Source of the DNA: Halonotius sp046719765
GTDB lineage: Archaea; Halobacteriota; Halobacteria; Halobacteriales; Haloferacaceae
Direction of reading: 5' to 3'
Assembly: GCF_046719765.1 (NCBI RefSeq)
Contig: NZ_JABEBY010000019.1
Span: 1 to 64,000, forward strand
DNA length: 64,000 nt
In this document: piece by piece, positions 16,962 through 25,634 of the stretch
Position numbering within the stretch: the first letter of the stretch is position 1
How the letters are laid out: the number at the start of each line of letters is the position of its first letter
Notes under the pieces: model-generated
The model's database searches: none
Told to the model about the DNA's origin: nothing
Seen by the model: the letters and a program-made list of their open reading frames with translations, nothing else
Program-made: the position numbers and the translations under genes

Positions 16962-17855
16962 ATGACCGAGATCATCGACGGCAACGCCGTCGCCAGCGAG
17001 ATCCGCAGCGAGATCAGCGGCTGTGTCGAAACACTCACCGAGGCCGGCGTGACACCGGGGTTGGCGACCGTCCTGATGAGCGACGATCCCGCCAGTGAGA
17101 CCTACGTCTCGATGAAACAGCAGGACTGTGAGGAGGTCGGCATCAACGGGATCCACGTCGAAATCGAGCCCGACGCCCCAAGCGAGGAACTCTTCGAAAC
17201 CATCGATCGGCTCAACGACGACCCCGAGGTACACGGGATCTTGGTGCAGCTGCCGGTGCCCGACCACGTCGACAAGCGCGCGGTCATCCGCGCGATCGAT
17301 CCCGCGAAGGATGTCGATGGCTTCCACCCCGAAAACGTCGGCCGCCTTGTCGCCGGCGACGCCCGGTTCAAACCCTGTACCCCCCACGGCGTCCAGAAGC
17401 TCCTGGAGGCCTACGAGATCGACACCGAGGGGGCCGATGCCGTCGTCGTCGGCCGCTCGGATATCGTCGGCAAACCCCTTGCGAATCTCCTGATCCAGAA
17501 GGCCCCACAGGGGAACGCGACGACGACGGTCTGTCACTCCCGCACCGACGACCTGGCGGCGAAAACGAGCACAGCGGATATCGTCATCGCCGCCGCGGGT
17601 GTTCCGGAGTTGATCGATGGTTCGATGCTCAAGGAGGGGGCGACCGTCATCGACGTGGGCGTCAACCGTGTCGACGCCGACACCGATAAGGGGTACAAAC
17701 TCGTCGGCGATGTCGACTACGAGAGCGCGAAATCCGTCGCCGGTGCGATCACGCCCGTCCCCGGCGGTGTCGGCCCGATGACGCGGGCGATGTTGCTGTA
17801 CAACACGGTTGCCGCCGCCAGCGACCACCACGACATCGAGATCGAGCTCCCGTAG
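16962..17855 (+). CDS. folD: Methylenetetrahydrofolate dehydrogenase/cyclohydrolase FolD
   Basis: The 297-residue bifunctional enzyme interconverts methylene-, methenyl- and formyl-tetrahydrofolate. Signatures: MSDDPASETYVSMKQQDCEE with the catalytic-type lysine, VHGILVQLPVPDHVDKRAV, DVDGFHPENVGRL, DAVVVGRSDIVGKPLANLL in the NADP-binding domain, and GAITPVPGGVGPMTRAMLL at the C-terminus. Length is standard. It lies 44 nt after the six-HTH gene but probably has its own promoter. Confidence 0.97.
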   Translation: MTEIIDGNAVASEIRSEISGCVETLTEAGVTPGLATVLMSDDPASETYVSMKQQDCEEVGINGIHVEIEPDAPSEELFETIDRLNDDPEVHGILVQLPVPDHVDKRAVIRAIDPAKDVDGFHPENVGRLVAGDARFKPCTPHGVQKLLEAYEIDTEGADAVVVGRSDIVGKPLANLLIQKAPQGNATTTVCHSRTDDLAAKTSTADIVIAAAGVPELIDGSMLKEGATVIDVGVNRVDADTDKGYKLVGDVDYESAKSVAGAITPVPGGVGPMTRAMLLYNTVAAASDHHDIEIELP

Positions 17856-17858
17856 TCG

Positions 17859-18089
17859 TCAGTGCCGAAACAGGTAGACGCCGTCGTCCTGATTCAAGAG
17901 GCAGAACCGCGCGCCGTCATTTTCGGGAAACTGTTGTTCGCGGCCGCGGAGGATAAACAATCGATCAAAGACGGCCGCACAGACCGGACAGGAGACACCG
18001 TCGCGGTTGTCGTACAGCCCGGTGTCGCTGCTTTCTCTGAGCTGTTTCATCTGATGGCGGTGGTCGTGGATATCGAACGGCTCCGGCAT
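17859..18089 (-). CDS. Small zinc-binding haloarchaeal protein (DUF7385-like)
   Basis: The 76-residue protein starts MPEPFDIHDHRHQMKQLRES. It has one CPVC knuckle (DGVSCPVCAAVFDRLFI) and a later cysteine near the C-terminus (ARFCLLNQDDGVYLFRH). The pattern matches a small haloarchaeal family that has sometimes been annotated near motility genes; function is unknown. It is convergent with folD, 3 nt away. Confidence 0.72.
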   Translation of the reverse strand: MPEPFDIHDHRHQMKQLRESSDTGLYDNRDGVSCPVCAAVFDRLFILRGREQQFPENDGARFCLLNQDDGVYLFRH

Positions 18090-18121
18090 GGGTAGCGCAA
18101 GGAACGAGTGGGGTTTGGGTG

Positions 18122-18985
18122 TTATGCTTGTGCCAACCGCCGCAGTCGATCACGGGCTGCTGTGAGCGCGTCATCGTCGCCCGTCCGGAGATACCGGCCG
18201 ACAGCGCGGGCACTCTCGACAACGTCGGTGGCGACCGCCGGCTCGACATCGCCCTGCAGCGCGTTGAGACGGTTGACGTGATCCCGAAGCTGGCTGAGAG
18301 TCGTCGCAGCCGCCGCATCCGGTGTCGCATCCAGCCAGGTGCGGAGATCGCTGCAGTAGGCATCGACGGCGTCGGCGGCGGCCAACCCCCACGCTTCCCG
18401 AAGCTCGCTCGGCACCTGTGCGGCGGTCAGTTCGGTACTGTGAGCGTCGTCAGCGTCGACAGCGTCGACAGCGTCGGTACCAGCCGTTTCGGTGTCGGCA
18501 GCGGTGTCACCGTTGTCACCGCCGTCAACGTCGCGAGCTGCTGTCTCGGCGTCAGCAGCATCGCTTGCTGCGCCAGCAGCATCGTCGGTCAGTGTTTCGT
18601 ATAGCGATAACAGGTATAATTCCGCATCGGCGGTCGGTTCGCGGCGACGAGCGAGGATATCGACGGTGTGCAGCAGCGTTCGGGCTGTGAGGTAGCGATC
18701 GTCAAGCGGTTGGAGCTCGCCGCCGTTGATGAAGCCGCGCTTGCGGGTGTACTCACGCAGCACCGCCTTGAGGTCGGCCGCGTACTCCGCGACCGGCTCC
18801 GCGGCGATCTGTGCCTGAAACTGTGCAAGCGACAGCGCGGCCGGCGTGTCGGTGTGGAGCTGCCGGTCGTCATCACGGCCGACGCTGCGAAGCGAGCCGC
18901 AGTTCGGACAGGCGACGCTGCCGGTCTCGTAGTACGACCACTCGGTGGCACAGGCCTGACAGACGCGCTGCCCGCGGATCTTCAT
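18122..18985 (-). CDS. Zinc-ribbon protein (DUF7117-like)
   Basis: About 287 residues from MKIRGQRVCQACATEWSYYE. The N-terminus is a TFIIB-type zinc ribbon: CQACATEWSYYETGSVACPNCGS. A helical domain follows (FQAQIAAEPVAEYAADLKAV) and then an acidic Asp/Ala-rich linker at about 150-190. The C-terminal helical domain resembles the first part. This matches haloarchaeal DUF7117 zinc-ribbon proteins. No enzymatic motif is seen; a DNA- or protein-binding role is inferred only. The frame is open upstream to 19432, but that stretch lacks coding character, so I use ATG 18985. Confidence 0.75.
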   Translation of the reverse strand: MKIRGQRVCQACATEWSYYETGSVACPNCGSLRSVGRDDDRQLHTDTPAALSLAQFQAQIAAEPVAEYAADLKAVLREYTRKRGFINGGELQPLDDRYLTARTLLHTVDILARRREPTADAELYLLSLYETLTDDAAGAASDAADAETAARDVDGGDNGDTAADTETAGTDAVDAVDADDAHSTELTAAQVPSELREAWGLAAADAVDAYCSDLRTWLDATPDAAAATTLSQLRDHVNRLNALQGDVEPAVATDVVESARAVGRYLRTGDDDALTAARDRLRRLAQA

Positions 18986-19252
18986 ACCGCGTGTTGCCGA
19001 CGCAGCCAAAAAGGGATTCGGGAGCACAGCGGCATGTTGGTTGAAAGACAGAATCGCCGGAACGCGGCGTGAATCGTTCGTATATCGGCCGTCACATACA
19101 GCGACGCAAAAGCGAACCAACAAGTAAACACGATAACATTCTAGTGTTGATCTGACGATCTGAGGGCTAGCAAACCCGAAATATCGCGTCGCGCTGTTGT
19201 GAGTCGATATATTTATTTGAATAAAAGAATAACAGCAAAACGGACAGTATCC

Positions 19253-19528
19253 ATGTACGACCTCACAGGGTTTCAGCGTGATCTGCTGTACGTGATCGCC
19301 GGCCTCGACGAGCCCCATGGCCTTGCGATCAAAGACGAACTCGAATCGTACTACGAAAAGGAGATCCACCACGGCCGGCTGTATCCGAACCTCGATACCC
19401 TCGTCGACAAAGGGCTCGTCGAGAAGGGCCAACGCGACCGGCGGACGAACTTCTATACGCTCACCCGCCGCGGCAGCCGCGAGATCGATGCCCGCGCCGA
19501 GTGGGAAGCACAGTATCTCGAAGCGTAG
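19253..19528 (+). CDS. PadR-family transcriptional regulator
   Basis: The 91-residue protein starts MYDLTGFQRDLLYVIAGLDE. It is a winged helix with the PadR hallmark HHGRLYPNLDTLVDKGLVEK and the wing RDRRTNFYTLTRRGSREID. It lacks the C-terminal dimerisation helices of longer PadR proteins, as is usual for the haloarchaeal short form. A TATA-like TATATTTATTTG near 19205 is upstream. It converges with the AI-2E family permease gene. Confidence 0.9.
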   Translation: MYDLTGFQRDLLYVIAGLDEPHGLAIKDELESYYEKEIHHGRLYPNLDTLVDKGLVEKGQRDRRTNFYTLTRRGSREIDARAEWEAQYLEA

Positions 19529-19560
19529 CCCAACCCTGTCGACGACGCCCTGGTTTTCGG

Positions 19561-20754
19561 TCAGGTTTCACCCGATTCATCATCGGAAGCCGATGTCGGG
19601 GGCTGCTCCGTTGCTGATCGTTCGGCCACACCGGTATCAGCGAACCGCTGGAGCGTCGACTGGGTGTCGTGGGGAGCCGGCGACGACCCGAGATCCAGCG
19701 ATGGGACGACGACCATCGCAAACTGGACAACCACAACCAGCAGGGCCGGCATGAGAAACAGACCGTACCAGCCGAAAAACAGCGGCCCAAGAATGTACGC
19801 AAGCATGAGCGATCCGATGTGGACGTTCTTCCCGGAGACATACGGCCGCAGGAGGAAATCCGGGATCGAATCAACGACGACGATCGAGACGACAGCAAAG
19901 AGCGCAACAAACCACAGACTCTCGCCGCCGGCGGTCAGCACACCGCGGACGGCCATATAGAGGGCGACCGGCACGTAGATGATCTTCATGCCAACGATCG
20001 GGATCAAACTCGCTGCACCGGCAAGCAGGCCAACGAGGGCGGCCGCCGGGATCGCCGCTCCGGCGGGTGCAAACACGTTCAACACCGAGTAGGCGATGAC
20101 AGCGATGGTGCCGGTGATGATCGCGTTGAGGATATTGCCGAAAAAGATGCTGCTCAGATCGCGGTCGACCGACCGCAGGAACGCCGCAAAAACCGTCTCG
20201 CGGGTGTCAAGCGTGGTGTGGAACCACCGGGCGAGGCGGTCGTCATCGCGGAGCAGATAGAAGGCAAAGACGGCGACTGCAAGCAGGTTGATGAGGATGA
20301 CACCGAGGGTTGTCGCCGTTTCGGCGACCGACACCACGGAGTCGAGGATCGACCCCGAAAACGCCCCTGTCAGCAGCTCCTGGGCCGCCGGCGACAACAG
20401 AAACGAGGGATCGGTCAGCCGGCTGTAGGTTTCGGGATCGATGCCGAGCTGTCGGGGACCGAACGCGGGGACGTTCGTCAGCCGCCGCAGCTCCCGAGAG
20501 ACGATGAGCAGCGCGTAGCCGACCAGCAGAAACATCGGCAACACAAGCGTGATGATCGAGAGGCCGGCGGCGATGGTCGGATGGCCGATCCGAGCCACCA
20601 GCTGGCGGTACACCGGTCGGGCGGCGTAGTAGACGAACAGCCCAACAACGACGAGCCCGATGAATGAGCTGAGGATGTAGCCGATCGCCCCCAGCAGGAC
20701 GATCCCGGCAAGCAGCCACAGCGGATGGTCGCGGACGACCGAGCGGAGGGACAT
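19561..20754 (-). CDS. AI-2E family transporter (PerM-like)
   Basis: The 397-residue membrane protein has paired hydrophobic segments at both ends (LWLLAGIVLLGAIGYILSSF at the N-terminus) and the conserved loop region typical of PF01594. The block GLLAGAASLIPIVGMKIIYV matches the family signature (G-x-x-x-x-I-P-x-x-G). Members are exporters of small molecules or ion antiporters; signal export is not proven here. The last ~45 residues are a soluble, polar tail. Confidence 0.88.
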   Translation of the reverse strand: MSLRSVVRDHPLWLLAGIVLLGAIGYILSSFIGLVVVGLFVYYAARPVYRQLVARIGHPTIAAGLSIITLVLPMFLLVGYALLIVSRELRRLTNVPAFGPRQLGIDPETYSRLTDPSFLLSPAAQELLTGAFSGSILDSVVSVAETATTLGVILINLLAVAVFAFYLLRDDDRLARWFHTTLDTRETVFAAFLRSVDRDLSSIFFGNILNAIITGTIAVIAYSVLNVFAPAGAAIPAAALVGLLAGAASLIPIVGMKIIYVPVALYMAVRGVLTAGGESLWFVALFAVVSIVVVDSIPDFLLRPYVSGKNVHIGSLMLAYILGPLFFGWYGLFLMPALLVVVVQFAMVVVPSLDLGSSPAPHDTQSTLQRFADTGVAERSATEQPPTSASDDESGET

Positions 20755-21285
20755 ACCACTGTGGGCGGGAGGCCCGGAAAAAAGGATACCGGCTCACAGG
20801 ATCGACAGCCCGGAGCGGATACATCTGATATCAAATTTGAAAATTTCAGCGGTGGATATTTATGTTCGTGCCAGCATCGTTCAGGTAGTCCCTTGAGTTA
20901 TTCAAGGCGACTACCCCCCGAACAGGTGTGGAAGTTCCCCCGACTTCCCTTCCTTCAAGCAACACTCTTCCTGCCAGTTACAACAACGCTCGTCGTCGCG
21001 ACAAGATGAACTCCCACCCGTCATCAGCGTCATCAATCAGGTGTTCCAACACAGCTGCTTGTTGGCTCCGGTACTGTCTACAGGAGATAGCTGTGACTCT
21101 CGGAGATCATCGCATAAAGGAAAAGGCGACATTGCCCCCCCTTAGACCCCGCTACCCCACTGGCATGGTGGTAGCACTGCAATCAGTACGTTATACCCCC
21201 TACCTCATTATTATTTCGGTCAGCCAACAACAGCTTGCACCCCCAGAACAGTAGGCCTAAACCGACCGATTACCGATCCCCACCA
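20755..21285. other. Intergenic, possible relic of a non-autonomous element
   Basis: About 530 nt without a supported gene. It contains a strong hairpin at 20885-20914 (GTAGTC/GACTAC outer stem, CCTTGA/TCAAGG inner stem). Unusual C-runs follow, for example near 21138 and 21196. Subterminal hairpins like this mark IS200/IS605-type elements, but I find no TnpA or TnpB frame. TATA-like CCTAAACC near 21255 probably serves mutY. Confidence 0.4.
20885..20914. repeat. Hairpin, 12 bp stem with one bulge
   Basis: GTAGTC (20885-20890) pairs with GACTAC (20909-20914), and CCTTGA (20891-20896) with TCAAGG (20902-20907). One C is bulged and the loop is GTTAT. It sits in otherwise AT-rich non-coding DNA, so it is not a terminator next to a stop codon. 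It could be a transposon end hairpin. Confidence 0.5.
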
Positions 21286-22224
21286 ATGCGTGAGTCCGAC
21301 GACGGCGAGGGTGTGGCAACCCGCCCGGATGATCTCGCCGGGATGCGCAGGCAGTTGATCGGGTGGTATGAGGCCGATCACCGCGAGCATCCGTGGCGGG
21401 AGACCGACGATCCCTACGCGATCCTTGTCTCGGAGATCATGAGCCAACAGACCCAACTGGATCGCGTGGTCGACGCATGGAAGGAGTTCCTCGACCGCTG
21501 GCCGACCGCCGAAGCGTTGGCCGACGCCGCCCGCGGCGACGTAGTCTCGTTTTGGAGCGATCACAGCCTCGGCTACAACAACCGCGCGACATATCTCCAC
21601 GAAGCCGCCGGCCAGATCGTCGACGACTACGACGGCGAGTGTCCCGAAACGCCCGGGGAGCTCCAGGAGTTGATGGGTGTCGGCCCTTACACCGCCAACG
21701 CTGTCGCCTCGTTTGCGTTCAACAACGGCGACGCCGTCGTCGACACCAACGTCAAACGCGTGCTGTATCGCGCCTTTTCGGAGATCCACAATACAGAGAA
21801 TCCGCCGTATCAGGCCTTAGCGGACGAGTTACTGCCGGAAGGGGAGTCAAACGTATGGAATAACGCAATCATGGAACTCGGCGGTGTTGCATGTCAGAAG
21901 ACGCCACGCTGTGACGAAGCAGGGTGTCCGTGGCGGGAGTGGTGTGATGCCTACGCCACGGGAGACTTCACCGCGCCAGACGTGCCGACGCAACCGAGTT
22001 TCGAAGGGAGTCGCCGCCAGTTCCGTGGGCGTGTCATCGAGGTATTATCAGCGCACGATGAGTTGACGCTTGATGAACTTGGGCCGCGTATCCGAGTTGA
22101 TTATGCGCCTGAAGGAACCCATGGACGTGAGTGGCTACATGATCTGCTTGCTGACCTTGCAGACGACGGGTTGGTTGATTTGACAGAGCAGGAAGACGCA
22201 ACAATAGCACGACTTCAGCGTTGA
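21286..22224 (+). CDS. mutY: A/G-specific adenine glycosylase MutY (hybrid gene)
   Basis: MutY removes adenine mispaired with 8-oxoguanine. The 312-residue protein has IGWYEADHREHPWRETDDPY, SEIMSQQTQLDRVVDAWKEF, the helix-hairpin-helix LMGVGPYTANAVASFAFN with the catalytic aspartate in AVVDTNVKRVL, and a four-cysteine cluster loop CQKTPRCDEAGCPWREWC. The 5' part has host-like GC-rich codons; from about 21790 synonymous positions turn AT-rich. A second, GC-rich version of the 3' end lies at 25635-25946. The gene is complete and probably active, but its C-terminal third looks replaced by a relative's sequence. Confidence 0.93.
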   Translation: MRESDDGEGVATRPDDLAGMRRQLIGWYEADHREHPWRETDDPYAILVSEIMSQQTQLDRVVDAWKEFLDRWPTAEALADAARGDVVSFWSDHSLGYNNRATYLHEAAGQIVDDYDGECPETPGELQELMGVGPYTANAVASFAFNNGDAVVDTNVKRVLYRAFSEIHNTENPPYQALADELLPEGESNVWNNAIMELGGVACQKTPRCDEAGCPWREWCDAYATGDFTAPDVPTQPSFEGSRRQFRGRVIEVLSAHDELTLDELGPRIRVDYAPEGTHGREWLHDLLADLADDGLVDLTEQEDATIARLQR

Positions 22225-22229
22225 ATTGA

Positions 22230-22415
22230 GGTTCTTGCCTAACTGGGCCAAACGAGGATCAGTTTAGTGACATTGTTACTGCTTGGCGTGCAAGATACGC
22301 GCGCTCTATCCACCACCTGGCGCGCTATTCGATCCAGTGGTTGGCAGATAGCCGAGTGACCGATAGAGAGGTGAACACAGTATATCCAGCCCTCATGCTG
22401 TGGCTCAAGGCATAA
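22230..22415 (+). pseudogene. Open frame without start, possible gene remnant
   Basis: From 22230 to TAA at 22413-22415 one frame stays open for 61 codons and reads like protein (DQFSDIVTAWRARYARSIHH, WLADSRVTDREVNTVYPAL), but has no usable start codon near its beginning. It directly follows mutY inside the island. I do not recognise it; it may be the tail of a truncated gene, or chance. Confidence 0.3.
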
Positions 22416-22550
22416 GTGTTCGTTCAATCAGGAATCCTACTGCGCGATCCAAACATCTTAACCGATTATTGTGTACTTAGCTAATAAGTAGCGCATAAAG
22501 GCGGTGATATCTGGTTTAAATTTATATACATTGGCTAATATTGTGAATCC

Positions 22551-22721
22551 ATGTCTGATATTGAAAAACTGTACGACAGTAAGTATGCTACTGAAGATTG
22601 TGAGATCTTAATCGAAGAGAAGACACTCGCAACTGTCGACCCAGTATCACGGCTCCACCCTGAGGTAGAAAGCTACGATACCACCGACGATGTCGTCAGT
22701 GTCCGAATCGATACCAGTTGA
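22551..22721 (+). CDS. 56-aa island hypothetical protein
   Basis: ATG 22551 opens 56 codons: MSDIEKLYDSKYATEDCEIL, then IEEKTLATVDPVSRLHPEVE and a short acidic end. A strong TATA element (TTTAAATTTATATAC, about 22514-22528) lies 23 to 37 nt upstream, so this is a likely leaderless gene. Codon use is AT-richer than the chromosome. No family is recognised. The DNA that follows (22722-23088) holds nothing I can support except a TATA-like TTATCTAAAT near 23056 for the next gene. Confidence 0.6.
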   Translation: MSDIEKLYDSKYATEDCEILIEEKTLATVDPVSRLHPEVESYDTTDDVVSVRIDTS

Positions 22722-23088
22722 TCAATCACTGCTGAAAATTTTGTCGGCCCGCTTGGGCTGCCTGCAGCTTCCATTGGCACCTCGATGAGACGGCCCATCT
22801 CATTGGCGCGCGTTACCGCAATATGCAATATCGACCGTCCCATCGCTTCCCTCCGTGATGCCGGTGACACCAAAACGTTCTGTAGCCAAGCGGTCAGCCA
22901 GCTACGTCTCTTCTGAGCCATCAGTGCTAACGGACTACACGACACCACCGGAAGACTCAGTCATTAGCATGCGATCGTGCTCAGGTTGAAAGAGAATATC
23001 GGTGGGAAGCCTGTACGGGTAAGTGAGAATATTCGACAGGGTTAAGCCACACGTACTGTTATCTAAATTGTAGAGAAAACACAATATT

Positions 23089-24165
23089 ATGAACATATTC
23101 ATCAGTTCAAATTTTGCTGAAGCCGGAATTGAGCGACTAACCGATCTCGGGTTCGATGTCACGTTCGATCCGATTGAGAGCCGTGACGGCCGAATGTCGG
23201 TTGAGACACTGGAACAGCGATTGGACGGTGTTGACATCTTCATCTCCGGGTTTGAGGGTGTGCCAGCTGAGCTCATGGACGCTGCCGATGATCTCAAACT
23301 AATCGCCTGTCCGCGCGGTGGCCCTGAAGCCAGCGTGGATATTGATGCCGCGACCGACCGTGGGATTCCCGTTCTGTATGCACCGGGCAGAAACGCGGAG
23401 ACTGTTGCCGACCACACGATGGGACTACTGTTGGCTGCCACGAGAAATATTGCACAGGCCCACCACCGACTGCGGATGGGCAAAGATACCGGCACCCCAA
23501 AGGAGGACGCCGCCGCAGGTGGCGAGCGTGAGGATGTCACATGGGGAATCGGTGCCGACTCGCCGTACACGACGCTTCGAGGGCCGGAACTTCGTGGCCG
23601 GACGCTCGGTATCGTTGGCTTTAGCCGGATCGGACGCCGGGTTGCAAAGCGAGCCCGCGACGGCTTTGGGATGGACGTAGTCGCCTACGATCCGTTTGTT
23701 GACCATGTTGAGATGGAACCGTTCAACGTCGACAAGGTGACCGATGTCCAATCACTGTGTCAACAAAGCGATATCGTCAGCCTTCATGCCGCAGTTGCAC
23801 CCGGCTCGCGCAATATGATCGGCCCGGCAGAATTCGCGGCGATGCCCGACGACGGCTACTTTATCAACACAGCACGGGCCGCCCTCATCGAAGACGGCGC
23901 GCTGCTCGAAGCGCTTGAGACAAACGAGATACAGGGTGCGGCACTCGATGTGTACCCTGAAGAGCCGATCGCCGAAGACGACCCGCTGTTGGAGATGGAA
24001 AACGTTGTTACAACACCGCATATCGCCTCGGCATCACAGGATGTCATCGATCGCCACAGTGAACTCACGGTAAACGATATCGAAGCATTGGTCAACGATG
24101 AACAGCCCATGCATGTCGTCAATCCTGAGACACTGACCGACTTCACGCTCGGCGAGGTGGCGTAA
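23089..24165 (+). CDS. D-isomer-specific 2-hydroxyacid dehydrogenase
   Basis: The 358-residue protein has the family's NAD-binding fold: RGPELRGRTLGIVGFSRIGR with GxxxxG. The catalytic residues are visible: arginine in FINTARAALIEDGALLEAL, glutamate in DVYPEEPIAEDDPLLEMENV and histidine in VTTPHIASAS. Relatives include 3-phosphoglycerate, glyoxylate/hydroxypyruvate and other 2-hydroxyacid dehydrogenases; there is no ACT domain. Substrate is unknown. Codon use is less GC-rich than in flanking housekeeping genes, and it sits in the mutY-flanked island, consistent with acquisition. Confidence 0.9.
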   Translation: MNIFISSNFAEAGIERLTDLGFDVTFDPIESRDGRMSVETLEQRLDGVDIFISGFEGVPAELMDAADDLKLIACPRGGPEASVDIDAATDRGIPVLYAPGRNAETVADHTMGLLLAATRNIAQAHHRLRMGKDTGTPKEDAAAGGEREDVTWGIGADSPYTTLRGPELRGRTLGIVGFSRIGRRVAKRARDGFGMDVVAYDPFVDHVEMEPFNVDKVTDVQSLCQQSDIVSLHAAVAPGSRNMIGPAEFAAMPDDGYFINTARAALIEDGALLEALETNEIQGAALDVYPEEPIAEDDPLLEMENVVTTPHIASASQDVIDRHSELTVNDIEALVNDEQPMHVVNPETLTDFTLGEVA

Positions 24166-24185
24166 CGCCGGTACGATCATCGGGG

Positions 24186-24582
24186 CGCGCTACACCGCGA
24201 TACCGTCGCTAACATCGATTCTCGGCGTCGCCCTTGTCTCACACAAGACACCGGCCGGCGATGCCGCCGCGTGCCGGCTGGCTGACCGGAATCGGTCGGT
24301 CGTCGCACTCCTGTTGTCGGCGGCGGCCGCTGGGTTGAGCGCACTGCCAGTCGGAATGACCGGGTTGTCGCCGCCGCCGATGTTTCGCGGGCTCCTGTTT
24401 GGGTTCGGTGCTGGCGTCTTCCTCCATGTCGCCGTCGACCTCCTACCGGAGTGTACCGCCGGCAGTGACACGTACCCGTCGACGCCGCAGGCGACAGCGA
24501 CGCCCATCGCTTTCAGAATCGGCTGCGCACCCATGCCGCGGTGAGTTCACTCGGCGGGGCGGCAGCCGTCTTCGCTGCGTAG
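24186..24582 (+). pseudogene. ZIP-family metal transporter remnant (C-terminal half)
   Basis: The frame from about 24186 reads ILGVALVSHKTPAGDA, SVVALLLSAAAAGLSALPVG and GLLFGFGAGVFLHVAVDLLP, ending in PEC. This is the last three membrane segments of a ZIP-type divalent-metal transporter. It then shifts frame: the true tail RLRTHAAVSSLGGAAAVFAA is found one frame over, after about 24500. No N-terminal half is present. It is a truncated, frameshifted pseudogene with host-like GC content. Confidence 0.7.
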
Positions 24583-24609
24583 CTGGTCGTTGTCTAACCG
24601 CTTGAACGG

Positions 24610-24756
24610 TCAGCGAGGGTCAGCAGGCTCGCCAGGGAACGCCTGTTCGCCGGCCTCGATCCGGACATCGAGCCAGTTTGCGGGCGGAATCATCGGACAC
24701 GCGTAGGCGTGGTTGTAGGCACACGTCGGATTGTATGCTGCGAACCAGATCAAACA
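24610..24756 (-). pseudogene. DUF1684-family remnant (C-terminal end)
   Basis: On the minus strand a start-less frame reads WFAAYNPTCAYNHAYACPMI and PPANWLDVRIEAGE before the TGA at 24610-24612. The pattern NPxCAY-x-CP-x-PPxNWLDVxIxAGE is the end of DUF1684 proteins. Upstream (toward 24760) the frame runs into unrelated sequence, so only the last ~48 codons survive. Confidence 0.6.
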
Positions 24757-24815
24757 ATCAGAATACATATTCTAGAGCGGCATCCTCATACGGATTGAGG
24801 GCCTCAGTGTAAGTG

Positions 24816-25580
24816 ATGACAGCCGCCCCTGAGTCTGAGTTAGCTGGAGAGGTCGCAATCGTGACTGGCGCATCGTCTGGGATTGGAGAAGCGACTGCTG
24901 AGTCGCTGGCTGCCCGTGGAGCCAGCGTTGTGCTCGCCGCACGCCGTGTAGATGAACTCGAAGCGGTGGCCGAACGCATCACCTCGGAGGGAGGCGATGC
25001 ACTCGTTGTCCCCACAGACGTGACCGAGGACGACGATATCGATGCACTCGTTGCAGAAACAGTCGATGAGTTCGGGGCGATAGATATTCTGGTAAACAAT
25101 GCCGGAGTGATGCTACTAGAGCGGCTTGATGAAGCTGACCGCAAAAACCTTCGACAGATGATCGAGGTCAACCTCTTGGGATTGATGAACCTCACCCATG
25201 CCGCACTGCCAATCATGCAAGAACAAGACACCGCCCATATCGTCAACGTCTCATCAACGGCTGGCCGACGGGCCGGTGCGAAAAGTTCGGGCTACAATGC
25301 GACAAAGTTCGGTGTCAACGCCTTCACCGAAGCTGTCCGGCAGGAAGTTACAACTGAGGGCATCCGGACGACAATCATTGAACCGGGGGCGGTCGATACT
25401 GAACTGCAAGAGCACATCCCTGACGAAGAGATCAAACAACAGATCGAAGAAGGGATGCTTGCGTCGATGACACCACTCGAAAGCGAAGATATCGCCCGTG
25501 CAATCGCCTACGCGGTAACCCAGCCACAGCATGTCAATATCAATGAGATGCTCATTCGGCCAACCGATCAACAACGATAA
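24816..25580 (+). CDS. Short-chain dehydrogenase/reductase
   Basis: The 254-residue SDR shows the cofactor motif VAIVTGASSGIGEATAESLA, the NNAG motif (ILVNNAGVMLLERLDEAD), catalytic Ser in HIVNVSSTAGRRAGAKSSGY and the YxxxK pair (GYNATKFGVNAFTEAVRQE), then IEPGAVDTELQEHIPD. The acceptor AARR after the second strand suggests NADP preference. Substrate is unknown. ATG 24816 is used; GTG 24813 directly precedes it. Codon use matches the other island genes. Confidence 0.92.
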   Translation: MTAAPESELAGEVAIVTGASSGIGEATAESLAARGASVVLAARRVDELEAVAERITSEGGDALVVPTDVTEDDDIDALVAETVDEFGAIDILVNNAGVMLLERLDEADRKNLRQMIEVNLLGLMNLTHAALPIMQEQDTAHIVNVSSTAGRRAGAKSSGYNATKFGVNAFTEAVRQEVTTEGIRTTIIEPGAVDTELQEHIPDEEIKQQIEEGMLASMTPLESEDIARAIAYAVTQPQHVNINEMLIRPTDQQR

Positions 25581-25634
25581 GTTACTCTTGGTCGATCCGC
25601 TCTGTTTCGATCAACAGCATAGCTAACGTGTCTG

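Noticed and set aside
18986..19432. Long N-terminal extension of the zinc-ribbon protein
   Set aside because: The extension is AT-rich, lacks haloarchaeal composition and overlaps the PadR promoter and gene on the other strand.
22735..22917. Open plus-strand frame reading ENFVGPLGLPAASIGTSM and onward
   Set aside because: It has no start codon, and the faint resemblance to HMG-CoA reductase segments is too weak to claim.
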